Notes: generated from the letters alone by a model not told the origin. A DNA stretch of 64,000 nt from DATARH01 sp035550515 (GCA_035550515.1 DASZOZ010000007.1:1-64000); one strand, 5' to 3'; positions 25,651-35,579 are shown, counted from the first letter of the stretch. Made by a program: numbers and translations.

Positions 25651-25882
25651 TGGCCTTCCTCGCACTGATGATCCGGCGATTCCCGCCGCGCCATGTATAG
25701 ACGACGCTATAAACCCGTCCTTCGATTTCGCCGAAGCACCGCAGCCGTCGCTCGCCATAATCATGCCGTCTATCGACAACTTCGACGATGCGTCCGTCGA
25801 ACAGCCGCACGATTCGGCGAAAGTCGATCCCGTGTTTGGCGAGGTTTTGCTCGCGCTTTGCTTCGTCCCACTCGAAGGGCAT
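25610..25882 (-). CDS. brnT: BrnT-type ribonuclease toxin
   Basis: The ATG at 25882 gives 90 residues. FEWDEAKREQNLAKHGIDF at the start, DYGERRLRCFGEIEGRVYSV in the middle and IISARKANDREKRTYY at the end are the hallmarks of BrnT, a RelE-like ribosome-independent RNase. The conserved basic and aromatic residues of the active site appear present. It precedes and overlaps the BrnA-VOC gene, the usual toxin-first order. Confidence 0.92.
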   Translation of the reverse strand: MPFEWDEAKREQNLAKHGIDFRRIVRLFDGRIVEVVDRRHDYGERRLRCFGEIEGRVYSVVYTWRGGNRRIISARKANDREKRTYYGRDR

Positions 25883-25919
25883 GGCTGACTTAACCACGCC
25901 CCTGCCGATGGTCAAGGCG

Positions 25920-26954
25920 TCAGGCGGCGAGAAACCGATTGACGCCGTCGCCTCCGGTCTCGCGCGTCAGCGCGCCTTGCCCTTCGAGGTAATGCAGGTG
26001 CGCCAGCGCCTCGCCGAGGGCGAAGCCCATCTGGTGGCGGTCGAGCTGGCGGCGGAAGAGGACCGGCAGCAGGTCGGCGGCGCTGTTCGGACTGGCGCAG
26101 GCGGCGATCACGTCGTCGCAGCGCGCGGCGTGATGCGCGGCGAGCTCGTCGATGCGCTCCTGCACGCCGTAGAACGGCAGGTTGTGCGACGGCAGCACCA
26201 GGATGCCGGGCGGCAGCATCCCGCGCAGCCTCTTGAGCGAGGCGAGGTAGCGGGCGAGGGGGTCGCCCTCCGGCTCGTAGGTCTGCACGCTGATATTGGG
26301 CGAAATCCGCGGCAGGATCTGATCGCCGGCGATCAGCACGCCGGTCTCGGCGCAGAACAGGCAGGCATGCTCGGGCGCATGGCCCTCGCCGATCATGACG
26401 CGCCATTCGCGGCCGTCGATCGTGATGACGCTGCCCTCGCCGATGCGCCGGAACACGTGCGGCACGGCCGGGCAGCCGCGCCGGTAATTGCCCTGGCGTT
26501 CCGAGAAGATCGTGCTCGACTCCGCGTCGAGCCCGGCGCGCAGCGCGAAGTCGCGGCGCGAGGGCGCGGAGTCGTCGTCGCGCGCATGCATGCGCGCGTG
26601 CAGCCATTCCTTCTCGGTCGTCCACAGCGGCGCCGCCCAACGCTCGGTCAGCCAGGCCGCCAGGCCCATATGGTCGGGGTGGAAATGGGTGACGATGACC
26701 CGCTGCACCGGCCTGCCGCCGAGCCGCTCGGCAAAGATGCGCTGCCAGGCGTCGCGTGTCTCGTCGAGCGCATAACCGCAATCGACGATCGTCCAGCCCG
26801 GCCCGTCTTCGAGCAGCCACAGATTGATGTGGTTCAGCGCGAACGGCAGCCGCATGCGCAGCCAGTGGACACCGGGCGCGATCGCCACCGTCTCGCCCGG
26901 TGCCGGCGGCGTCGCGACCGCAAACTCTAGGCTGCCATCCATGATCGTCTCCAT
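25920..26954 (-). CDS. MBL-fold metallo-hydrolase
   Basis: The ATG at 26954 gives 344 residues. The zinc motif is VIVTHFHPDHMGLAAWL near residue 80, preceded by DGPGWTIVDCGYALDET. Later ligands are the His in EGHAPEHACLF, the Asp in LIAGDQILP and the His in LPSHNLPF. A C-terminal helical region (LDRHQMGFALGEALAHLHYL) resembles the winged-helix tail of LACTB2-like proteins. The substrate is unknown. It is divergent from gamma-glutamyltransferase, with a strong inverted repeat between them. Confidence 0.88.
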   Translation of the reverse strand: METIMDGSLEFAVATPPAPGETVAIAPGVHWLRMRLPFALNHINLWLLEDGPGWTIVDCGYALDETRDAWQRIFAERLGGRPVQRVIVTHFHPDHMGLAAWLTERWAAPLWTTEKEWLHARMHARDDDSAPSRRDFALRAGLDAESSTIFSERQGNYRRGCPAVPHVFRRIGEGSVITIDGREWRVMIGEGHAPEHACLFCAETGVLIAGDQILPRISPNISVQTYEPEGDPLARYLASLKRLRGMLPPGILVLPSHNLPFYGVQERIDELAAHHAARCDDVIAACASPNSAADLLPVLFRRQLDRHQMGFALGEALAHLHYLEGQGALTRETGGDGVNRFLAA

Positions 26955-26993
26955 CGTGTGGCCACGCCTCCGCGTGGCCTTCGGCGCCAGCCC

Positions 26994-27051
26994 GCTCCCC
27001 CACCCGGCCACCCAATCAGCATACTCTCGTTGGGTGGCCGGGTGGGGGAGC
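26994..27051. repeat. Perfect 21-bp inverted repeat with 16-base loop
   Basis: The arms at 26994-27014 and 27031-27051 are exact reverse complements; each holds CACCCGGCCACCCA or its complement. It lies in the 235-base divergent gap between the MBL hydrolase and gamma-glutamyltransferase genes. A second, smaller hairpin (GGCCACGC/GCGTGGCC) lies at about 26960-26979. This is probably a palindromic interspersed repeat, but it sits in both 5' leaders and could affect expression. Confidence 0.8.
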
Positions 27052-27189
27052 AGGCCGGTGCCGCCTCCGCGGAAGCGGAAAATGACCCCGTTCAATTGAC
27101 CCGCAAGCTAGGTCCGTGCAACACAAGGCGACAAGCGATAAGCCCGACGGGCAGGATTGCACCGCAAATGATTAGAGGGACGCCAGGAC

Positions 27190-28773
27190 ATGCGTGATTT
27201 CAGTGTGCCGGGCCGCTCGGCGGCGGTCGCGGCGAACGGCATGGTGGCGACGTCGGCGCCGCGCGCGACCCTCGCCGGGCTCGACGTGCTGCGCGCCGGC
27301 GGCAACGCGATGGACGCGGCGATCGCCGCCGTCGCCGTGCAGGGCGTCGTCGAGCCGCAAAGCACCGGCATCGGCGGCGACTGTTTCTGCCTGTACTCGC
27401 AGGGCGGCGCGGCGCCGGTGGCGCTCAACGGCTCGGGTCGGGCGCCCAAGGCGGCGACGGTCGATTGGTATGCCGAGCGGCAGATCCGCCAGATCTCGAC
27501 GCAGACCGCGCATGCCGTGACGCTGCCCGGCGCGATCGACGCGTGGTGCACGCTCAACGCGACCTACGGCAGCAAGCCGCTGGCGGAGCTGCTGGAGCCG
27601 GCGGCGCAGGCGGCGGAGGAGGGGTATCTCGTCACCCCCCGCGTCGCCTGGGACTGGGAGCGCAACGCCTGGAAGCTGACCGACCCGCATACCGCCAAGG
27701 TCATGCTGCCCAACGGTAAGCCGCCCAAGGTCGGCGACCGGATGCGCAACCCGGCGCTCGCCGCGACGCTGCGCAAGATCGGCCGCGAGGGCCGCGCCGG
27801 GTTTTACGAAGGGTCGGTGATGGCCGATATCCTCGCCCGGCTCAAAGAGCTCGGCGGGCTGCACGAAGAGGAGGATTTCGCCGCCCAGCGCTGCGAATGG
27901 GTCGAGCCGATCCATGCGCCTTATCGCGGCTACGATGTCTACGAATGCCCGCCGAACGGGCAGGGGCTGGCGGCGCTGATGATCCTGCGTCAGCTCGAAG
28001 GCTACGACATGGGCGGCGACGCGCTGAGCGAGGCCGACCGCATCCACCTGTTCGCCGAGGCCACGAAGTCGGCCTATCACGTGCGTGACGAGCACATCGC
28101 CGACCCGGCGCAGGCCGATGTCGATGTCGCGCGGTTCCTGTCGGACGGCTGGGCCGAGGAAGCGCGGGCGAAGATCCGCATGGACCGGGCGATGCCGGGA
28201 CCGGACTGGAACGGCGGCACCGAGCATACCGACACGGTCTATCTCTGCGCGGTCGACCGCGACGGCAACGCCGTATCGTTCATCAACTCGCTGTTCTCGT
28301 CGTTCGGCACCGGGATCATGGCGCCGGAGACCGGCGTGCTGCTGCAGAACCGCGGCACCAGCTTCCGCACGACCCCCGGCCATGCCAACGCGATCGCGCC
28401 GCGCAAGCGGCCGTTTCACACGATCATCCCGGCGATGCTGGTCAAGGACGGCCGCGCGGTGATGCCCTACGGCGTGATGGGCGGCCAATACCAGGCGGTC
28501 GGCCACGCGCATATCGCGCACCAGATGCTGGATCGCGGTCTCGACCCGCAGCAGGCGGCCGAGACGCCGCGCACCTTCGCCTTTCGCAACAAGCTGCGCG
28601 TCGAGTCGACGATTTCCCAGGCGGTCAAGGACGATCTGGCGCGCCGCGGTCACGATGTCGAGGTGATGCGGGTTCCCACCGGCGGCTGCCAGGCGATCTG
28701 GATCGACCGCGAGCGCGGCGCGCTGATTGGCGGCTCCGAGCCGCGCAAGGACGGTCTGGCGCTGGGGTATTGA
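27190..28773 (+). CDS. Gamma-glutamyltransferase family hydrolase
   Basis: A 527-residue Ntn-hydrolase precursor. The start VAANGMVATSAPRATLAGLD and the block GGNAMDAAIAAVAVQGVVEP are conserved. The self-cleavage and nucleophile Thr is most likely Thr349 in EHTDTVYLCAVDRDGNAVSF. YwrD-like relatives share this form rather than the TTH of classical GGT. No signal peptide is seen, so it may act in the cytoplasm. It would release glutamate from gamma-glutamyl compounds or deacylate a related substrate. Its stop overlaps the TTG of ureD. Confidence 0.9.
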   Translation: MRDFSVPGRSAAVAANGMVATSAPRATLAGLDVLRAGGNAMDAAIAAVAVQGVVEPQSTGIGGDCFCLYSQGGAAPVALNGSGRAPKAATVDWYAERQIRQISTQTAHAVTLPGAIDAWCTLNATYGSKPLAELLEPAAQAAEEGYLVTPRVAWDWERNAWKLTDPHTAKVMLPNGKPPKVGDRMRNPALAATLRKIGREGRAGFYEGSVMADILARLKELGGLHEEEDFAAQRCEWVEPIHAPYRGYDVYECPPNGQGLAALMILRQLEGYDMGGDALSEADRIHLFAEATKSAYHVRDEHIADPAQADVDVARFLSDGWAEEARAKIRMDRAMPGPDWNGGTEHTDTVYLCAVDRDGNAVSFINSLFSSFGTGIMAPETGVLLQNRGTSFRTTPGHANAIAPRKRPFHTIIPAMLVKDGRAVMPYGVMGGQYQAVGHAHIAHQMLDRGLDPQQAAETPRTFAFRNKLRVESTISQAVKDDLARRGHDVEVMRVPTGGCQAIWIDRERGALIGGSEPRKDGLALGY

Positions 28774-29711
28774 GCCTCGGCGTTCACCCCCACCGCGACC
28801 CTCCCCCGCCAGCGGGGGAGGGGGTATCGACCGCAACCGCCTGCCACTCTCTCTCCCCCGCCAGCGGGAGAGGGTCGGGGTGGGGGCCGGGTTGCGCCGT
28901 CGAAGGCACCGCGGAAATCGGCTTCGCGATACGCGACGGCGGGACGCGGCTCGTCCACCTCTACGAGCGCCATCCTCTGCGGGTGTTGTTCCCCGCGGGA
29001 GACCTGCCGACCGCCGTCCTGGTGACGACCTCGGGCGGGCTGGTCGCCGGCGACCGTGTCATGGTCACGGTCAAAGCAGCGGAAGGCGCCGCGGCGCATG
29101 TGACGGCTTCGGCCGCCGAAAAAATCTACCGCTCGACCGGCGCGACGACGCAAGTCGAGCAGCATATCGCGGTCGAACCGCGCGGCTGGATCGAGCTGCT
29201 GCCGCCCGAGACCATCTTTTTCGAACGCGCCAGACTGCGGCGGCGGACGCGGATCGACCTGAACGGCGACAGCGGGTTTCTCGGCGGCGGCATCATCGTC
29301 TTTGGCCGCATCGCCATGGGCGAGCGGTTCACTGAGGGCCTGCTGCACGACCAATGGGAGGTCTATCGCGACGGCCACCTGGTCTGGGGCGAGGCGATGC
29401 ATGTCGCCGGGGATGTCGCGGCGATCATGGCGCATCCCGCCTGCTTTGCCGGCGCGGCCGCTTGCGCGACGCTGATCCTGGCGTCGCGGGACGGCGACCC
29501 GCGGCCGTTCATCGGCCCGGCCCGGGAGGTGCAGCAGCGCGGCGCGGCCGACGACCTGCGCGCCGGGGTGACGGCGGTGAACGGGTTGGTGGTGGCGCGC
29601 TGGCTGGGCGAGCCCGTGGCCTTGCGCCGCGCCTATGGCGAACTGGCTTGCCATTTGCGGCAGGCCGCGATGGGATTGCCGCCGCGTCTGCCGCGGCTTT
29701 GGCACGTTTAA
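28770..29711 (+). CDS. ureD: Urease accessory protein UreD with repeat-derived N-terminus
   Basis: Homology to UreD starts at about residue 46 (GTAEIGFAIRDGGTRLVHLY) and continues through LVTTSGGLVAGDRV and ETIFFERARLRRRTRIDLN to the end. UreD forms the scaffold on which UreF and UreG load nickel into urease. The only in-frame initiator before the homology is a TTG at 28770 overlapping the GGT stop. Residues about 6-40 are then encoded by the palindromic repeat at 28786-28886 (PHRDPPPPAGEG, SLSPASGRGSGWG). The repeat probably replaced the original start region. Confidence 0.88.
   Translation: MSLGVHPHRDPPPPAGEGVSTATACHSLSPASGRGSGWGPGCAVEGTAEIGFAIRDGGTRLVHLYERHPLRVLFPAGDLPTAVLVTTSGGLVAGDRVMVTVKAAEGAAAHVTASAAEKIYRSTGATTQVEQHIAVEPRGWIELLPPETIFFERARLRRRTRIDLNGDSGFLGGGIIVFGRIAMGERFTEGLLHDQWEVYRDGHLVWGEAMHVAGDVAAIMAHPACFAGAAACATLILASRDGDPRPFIGPAREVQQRGAADDLRAGVTAVNGLVVARWLGEPVALRRAYGELACHLRQAAMGLPPRLPRLWHV
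28786..28886. repeat. Compound GC-rich palindromic repeat at the 5' end of ureD
   Basis: Two hairpin cores (CTCCCCCGCCAGCGGGGGAG and CTCCCGC-type) are nested between outer arms beginning ACCCCCACCGCGACC and ending GGTCGGGGTGGGGGC. It belongs to the same family as the copy inside ureF at 33008-33060, and both are read in the same frame as proline- and glycine-rich peptide. Confidence 0.8.
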
Positions 29712-29751
29712 TGCCTATCAATTAGGCGAAGCTTTGGCTTGGGGAGCGCCG

Positions 29752-30054
29752 ATGAACCTGACGCCGCGCGAAAAGGACAAGCTGATCGTCGCCGTCGCGG
29801 CGATGGTGGCGGAGCGCCGCCTGAAGCGCGGGGTCAAGCTCAACTACCCCGAGGCCGTCGCGCTGATCACCGATTACGTGCTCGAAGGCGCGCGCGACGG
29901 CAAGTCGGTCGCCGCGTTGATGCGCGACGGCGCGACGGTGCTGTCCCGCGGCCAGGTCATGGACGGCGTGCCCGAGATGATCCACGAAATCCAGGTCGAG
30001 GCGACCTTCCCCGACGGCACCAAGCTCGTCACCGTTCACGAGCCGATACGATGA
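29752..30054 (+). CDS. ureA: Urease subunit gamma
   Basis: The ATG at 29752 gives 100 residues, the standard gamma-subunit length. MNLTPREKDKLIVAVAAMVA at the start, LNYPEAVALITDYVLEGARD and the conserved end QVEATFPDGTKLVTVHEPI are clear. It forms the small subunit of the cytoplasmic nickel urease that hydrolyses urea to ammonia and carbamate. Confidence 0.97.
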   Translation: MNLTPREKDKLIVAVAAMVAERRLKRGVKLNYPEAVALITDYVLEGARDGKSVAALMRDGATVLSRGQVMDGVPEMIHEIQVEATFPDGTKLVTVHEPIR

Positions 30055-30063
30055 AGCCGGCCG

Positions 30064-30368
30064 ATGATCCCCGGTGAAATCCTCGTCGCCGATGGCGACA
30101 TCGAGCTGAACGCCGGGCGGCCGACCGTGACGCTGATGGTCGCCAACACCGGCGACCGGCCGATCCAGGTCGGCTCGCACTATCATTTCTTCGAGACCAA
30201 CGCGGCGTTGCGCTTCGACCGCGACCGGGCGCGCGGCTTCCGGCTCGACATCCCGGCCGGCACCGCGACCCGCTTCGAGCCGGGGCAGAGCCGCGAGGTG
30301 CGGCTGGTCGCCTATGGCGGGGCGCGCCGGGTCATCGGCTTTGGCGGCCGCGTCAACGGGAGCCTGTG

Positions 30369-30369
<1 letters not shown>
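30064..30369 (+). CDS. ureB: Urease subunit beta
   Basis: The ATG at 30064 gives 101 residues. MIPGEILVADGDIELNAGRP, VGSHYHFFETNAALRFDR and RLDIPAGTATRFEPGQSREV are classic beta-subunit blocks. It is 9 bases after ureA and its stop overlaps the ureC start. Confidence 0.97.
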
Positions 30370-32078
<1,709 letters not shown>

Positions 32079-32110
32079 CGGGATGTCGATCGAGATTGCT
32101 CCGGCGCCGG

Positions 32111-32196
32111 CGTCATTGCGAGAAGCGCGGCGACGACGCAATCTCGTTCCGTCCTGGTCCTCGGCGGCGCGAGTGCCGCGGCGCCTCGCAATGACG
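32111..32196. repeat. Inverted repeat with 12-bp ends between ureC and ureE
   Basis: The ends CGTCATTGCGAG (32111-32122) and CTCGCAATGACG (32185-32196) are exact complements and bracket 62 bases rich in GCGGCG. This type of element, beginning CGTCATTGCGAG, is widespread between genes of Alphaproteobacteria. It accounts for most of the 131-base gap inside the urease operon. Confidence 0.75.
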
Positions 32197-32209
32197 GCGG
32201 AGTGAACAG

Positions 32210-32671
32210 ATGCGGCGAGCGATCGCGGTTCACAAGGCGGGCCATTGGCCCGAGGAGGCGGCGATCGACCGGGTCACGCTGGCCTTTGTCGACCGGCATC
32301 GCCGCCGCCTGCGGCTGGTTGCCGATAGCGGCAACCCGTTTCTGCTCGACCTGCCGCGGGTCCAGCACATGGCCGACGGCGACGGGCTGGAGCTCGACGA
32401 CGGCGGCTATGTCCGGGTTTGCGCGGCGCCGGAACGGGTGCTGGAAATCGAGGCCGAGACGCCGGCCGGCCTGTTGCGCCTTGCCTGGCATCTCGGCAAC
32501 CGGCACTTGCCGGTGCAGGCGCTGGAAGGGAAGCTGCGCATCCGCGACGATCATGTGATCGCCGACATGGTCGCCGGGCTGGGCGGCCGGGTGAGCCGGC
32601 TCAGCGCGCCGTTCGACCCGGAAACCGGCGCCTATGCCGGCGCCGAGCCCGGCCACGGCCATGACCACTGA
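32210..32671 (+). CDS. ureE: Urease accessory protein UreE (nickel chaperone)
   Basis: A 153-residue protein starting MRRAIAVHKAGHWPEEAAI. The conserved core includes RGRRLRL-like DRHRRRLRLVADSGNPFLLD, and AWHLGNRHLPVQ with the metal-binding His. The tail PGHGHDH is a short His-rich nickel-binding end. It delivers nickel to the UreDFG complex. Its last 11 bases overlap the ureF start. Confidence 0.93.
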   Translation: MRRAIAVHKAGHWPEEAAIDRVTLAFVDRHRRRLRLVADSGNPFLLDLPRVQHMADGDGLELDDGGYVRVCAAPERVLEIEAETPAGLLRLAWHLGNRHLPVQALEGKLRIRDDHVIADMVAGLGGRVSRLSAPFDPETGAYAGAEPGHGHDH

Positions 32672-33361
32672 GGGGCTCTACCGGCTGCTGGCGTGGTCGT
32701 CGCCGGCCTTTCCGACCGGCGCCTTCAGCTATTCGCACGGGCTGGAGGCGGCGGTCGCCGACGGCGCGGTGTGCGGCCGCGCGACGCTGGAAACTTGGAT
32801 CAAGGCCGCGATCGTTCATGGCAGCGGGCGGATCGACGCCGACATCCTGCGCGACGCCTGGCGCGCCGCAGCGGCGGGTGACGCGCCGGCGCTGGCCGAG
32901 GTGAACCGGCGGGGGTGCGCCTACCGCGCGACCGCCGAACTGGCGCTGGAGTCGGCGCAGCAGGGGGCGGCGTTTCGGGCGGCTTACGCCGCCGCATGGT
33001 GCGACGACCCCCACCCCGACCCACCCCCGCCCGCGGGGGAGGGTCGGGGTGGGGGTGGCCGCGACGATGTCTGCCACGCCGGCGTCTTCGGTGCCGCCGC
33101 ATCCCGCGCAGGTATAACGCTTGCCGCTGCGCTGACCGCCTATCTCCACGCCTTCGCGACCAATCTCATGTCCGCCGGCCTCCGCCTCGGGGTTGTCGGA
33201 CAGAGCGACGGCCAGCGCATCCTCGCGGCGCTGGAGCCGGAGGTGCGGGCGGCCGCGGCGGCATGCGTCGAGCGCGAGCCGGAAGATTTCGGCACCGCCG
33301 TCTTGGCGCTCGACCTCGCGTCGATGGCGCACGAGACGCAATACAGCAGGCTGTTCCGCTC

Positions 33362-33365
<4 letters not shown>
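32661..33365 (+). CDS. ureF: Urease accessory protein UreF with in-frame repeat insertion
   Basis: The ATG at 32661 gives 234 residues. LLAWSSPAFPTGAFSYSHGL at the start and AYLHAFATNLMSAGLRLGVV with GQSDGQRILAALEP near the end are typical UreF. Between them, about residues 116-135 (DPHPDPPPPAGEGRGGGGRD) are encoded by a palindromic element inserted within 33001-33067. The insertion is exactly 60 bp, so the frame is kept. Removing it restores CDDVCHAGVFGAAASRAG, which joins the helices as expected. UreF acts with UreD and UreG in nickel loading. Activity depends on whether this surface tolerates the extra 20 residues. Confidence 0.9.
33001..33067. repeat. Palindromic element inserted in ureF, flanked by 7-bp direct repeats
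   Basis: GCGACGA occurs at 33001-33007 and again at 33061-33067. Between them lies a near-perfect palindrome: 24-bp arms at 33007-33030 and 33033-33056 with one mismatch (CGACCCACCCCCGC against CGACCCTCCCCCGC). The direct repeats look like a target-site duplication. The element is of the same family as that at the ureD 5' end. Confidence 0.8.
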
Positions 33366-33976
<611 letters not shown>

Positions 33977-33977
33977 C

Positions 33978-34784
33978 GTGGGTTGTAGCATCGGGCGGCC
34001 CGCCCGACGGGCGGGGTTGGTATTCGCGCTCGCCGCGGCGGCGTTGTTGGCACCGGGCTTGAGTCTTGCCTCGCTGCCGCCCGAGCGACCGGCGCATGTC
34101 GTCGCCGCGGCGGCCTTTCATCGCGGCGAGCTGGCCTATCGCCGGCATGATTTCGCCGCGGCGCTGCAATGGTTTAGCGCCGCCGGCGAGCAAGGCGACG
34201 CCGAGGCGCAAAACTATGTCGGCTGGATATACACCAACGGTCTCGGGACGCCGAAGGACCTGGTGAAAGGGGCGCGCTGGTATCGCCGCTCGGCGGAGCG
34301 GGGCAACCCGATCGGCGAGAATTATCTCGGCTGGATGTATCAGCACGGCTGGGGGGTCGAGGCGGACCCGGCCGAGGCGTTATCCTGGTACCGCAAGGCC
34401 GCCGATCATGGTAGCGCCGAGGCCGCGCGGCATATCGGCTTTCTGTATCGCAACGGCATGGGCGTGGCGACCGATTACGCCGAGGCGCTGCGCTGGTTCA
34501 AGCGGGCCGCCGACAAGAACGACGCGACCGCGCAGTCGACGATCGGCTGGATGTACCAATCCGGGATGGGCGTTGCGCAGGACTACGGCGCGGCGATGCA
34601 CTGGTACCGCAAGGCCGCCGCGCAAGGCGACATCGCCGCCGAGTACGGCATCGGCCTGCTTTACGCCCATGGCTGGGGCGTGCCGAGCGATATCGGCGCG
34701 GCGTCGCAATGGATGCAGAAATCGGCCGGAGCGGGTAATCCGGAAGCCAAGGACTGGCTGCGCAACCACAGCGGGACGGACTGA
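33978..34784 (+). CDS. Exported Sel1-repeat (TPR-like) protein
   Basis: The GTG at 33978 gives 268 residues and a plausible signal peptide (RRAGLVFALAAAALLAPGLS); an in-frame ATG at 33936 would overlap ureG. The mature protein has six to seven Sel1 repeats of about 36 residues, such as DAEAQNYVGWIYTNGLGTPK and SAEAARHIGFLYRNGMGVAT. Each ends in AxxWYRKAA or a similar helix. Sel1 proteins are periplasmic or surface adaptors for protein contacts. It starts one base after the ureG stop but is probably unrelated to urease. Confidence 0.85.
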   Translation: MGCSIGRPARRAGLVFALAAAALLAPGLSLASLPPERPAHVVAAAAFHRGELAYRRHDFAAALQWFSAAGEQGDAEAQNYVGWIYTNGLGTPKDLVKGARWYRRSAERGNPIGENYLGWMYQHGWGVEADPAEALSWYRKAADHGSAEAARHIGFLYRNGMGVATDYAEALRWFKRAADKNDATAQSTIGWMYQSGMGVAQDYGAAMHWYRKAAAQGDIAAEYGIGLLYAHGWGVPSDIGAASQWMQKSAGAGNPEAKDWLRNHSGTD

Positions 34785-34789
34785 TGAAA

Positions 34790-34815
34790 AACGCCCCCGG
34801 AAATCCGGGGGCGTT
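34790..34815 (-). terminator. Rho-independent terminator for hsp20
   Basis: An 11-bp perfect stem (AACGCCCCCGG/CCGGGGGCGTT) with a 4-base loop. Read on the minus strand it is followed by a T-run from the AAAAA at 34787-34791. It lies 23 bases beyond the hsp20 stop and is convergent with the Sel1 gene, so it may stop both transcripts. Confidence 0.85.
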
Positions 34816-34838
34816 GCAATCCGAACGTACCGAGCAGT

Positions 34839-35309
34839 TTACGCGGCTTCCTTCTGCTCCGTGACCTGCGGCTGGCTGACGGCTTCGCCGATCTTGATCT
34901 GGCGCGGCTTGGCCTCTTCCGGGACCTCGCGGACGAGATCGACGTGAAGCAGGCCGTTATCCATGCTCGCACCGGTCACCTTGATGTGGTCGGCCAGGCT
35001 GAAACGCCGTTCGAAGGCGCGGCGGGCAATGCCGCGGTGCAGGAAGCGGCCGTTCGCCGCCTCGTCGTCTTCCTTCTGTGCCTTGCCCGCGATCACCAGC
35101 GAGTTCTTCTCGACGGTGATGTCGATTTCGTCGCGCACGAAGCCGGCCACCGCCATGGTCAGGCGGTAGGCGTCCTCACCGGTCGCTTCGATGTTGTAGG
35201 GCGGATAGGTCGGCGCCGCGTCGAAGCGGGTCGCGCTGTCGACCAGGCGAGCGAGACGGTCGAAACCGATCGTCGAGCGGAACAGGGGAGAGAAGTCAAA
35301 ACGGTCCAT
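34839..35309 (-). CDS. Small heat-shock protein, Hsp20 family
   Basis: The ATG at 35309 gives 156 residues. MDRFDFSPLFRSTIGFDRLA is the start of the IbpA-like group. The alpha-crystallin domain runs from about YPPYNIEATGEDAYRLTMAV, through GRFLHRGIARRAFERRFSL, to LHVDLVREVPEE. It is an ATP-independent holdase that binds unfolding proteins. GGAGGA lies 8 bases upstream within a ROSE-like hairpin, and an RpoH-type promoter lies about 100 bases upstream. Confidence 0.93.
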   Translation of the reverse strand: MDRFDFSPLFRSTIGFDRLARLVDSATRFDAAPTYPPYNIEATGEDAYRLTMAVAGFVRDEIDITVEKNSLVIAGKAQKEDDEAANGRFLHRGIARRAFERRFSLADHIKVTGASMDNGLLHVDLVREVPEEAKPRQIKIGEAVSQPQVTEQKEAA

Positions 35310-35315
35310 AACCAA

Positions 35316-35332
35316 GTCCTCCATCGAGCAAC
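35316..35332 (-). promoter_or_regulatory. ROSE-like RNA thermometer hairpin over the hsp20 ribosome site
   Basis: On the minus strand the leader reads TTGCTCGATGGAGGA just before the start codon. Known ROSE elements of rhizobial small heat-shock genes pair a UUGCU-type strand with AGGA of the ribosome site through non-standard pairs, and here the same two strands lie 5-6 bases apart. The leader from the proposed transcription start is about 95 bases, close to ROSE length. The upstream helices were not folded. Confidence 0.55.
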
Positions 35333-35410
35333 GTGGATCGTGGCGCCGGCCGTACTGGCCCAGCGCCGTCGTCAATAGCGCGACCCCCTATGGGCGTTCG
35401 CGCCGTGCTG

Positions 35411-35438
35411 ATTTGGGAAGCCGCCAAACGGTTTCAAG
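35411..35438 (-). promoter_or_regulatory. RpoH (sigma-32) type promoter for hsp20
   Basis: On the minus strand CTTGAAA (35438-35432) is followed after 14 bases by CCCAAAT (35417-35411). This closely fits the heat-shock sigma factor pattern CTTGAA-N13-17-CCCCAT. It lies about 100 bases upstream of the hsp20 start. Confidence 0.65.
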
Positions 35439-35579
35439 CATCCGGCCCGGCAGTTTCTTGCAGTTTCTTGCGGTGCTCTTGAACCCCGCGAGGGGCGGCC
35501 TAAATCGATGGGCGCCGGGCGCCCCATCGGGGCCCGGTTCCGGTTGTTTTCCATGTTGCTTCAAGAGGAGAGCGTGGTG

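Noticed and set aside
28795..28888. CRISPR-like array because of repeated CCCCCGCCAGCGGGGGAG units
   Set aside because: There are only two palindromic cores with no spacer pattern and no cas genes; they are nested palindromes.
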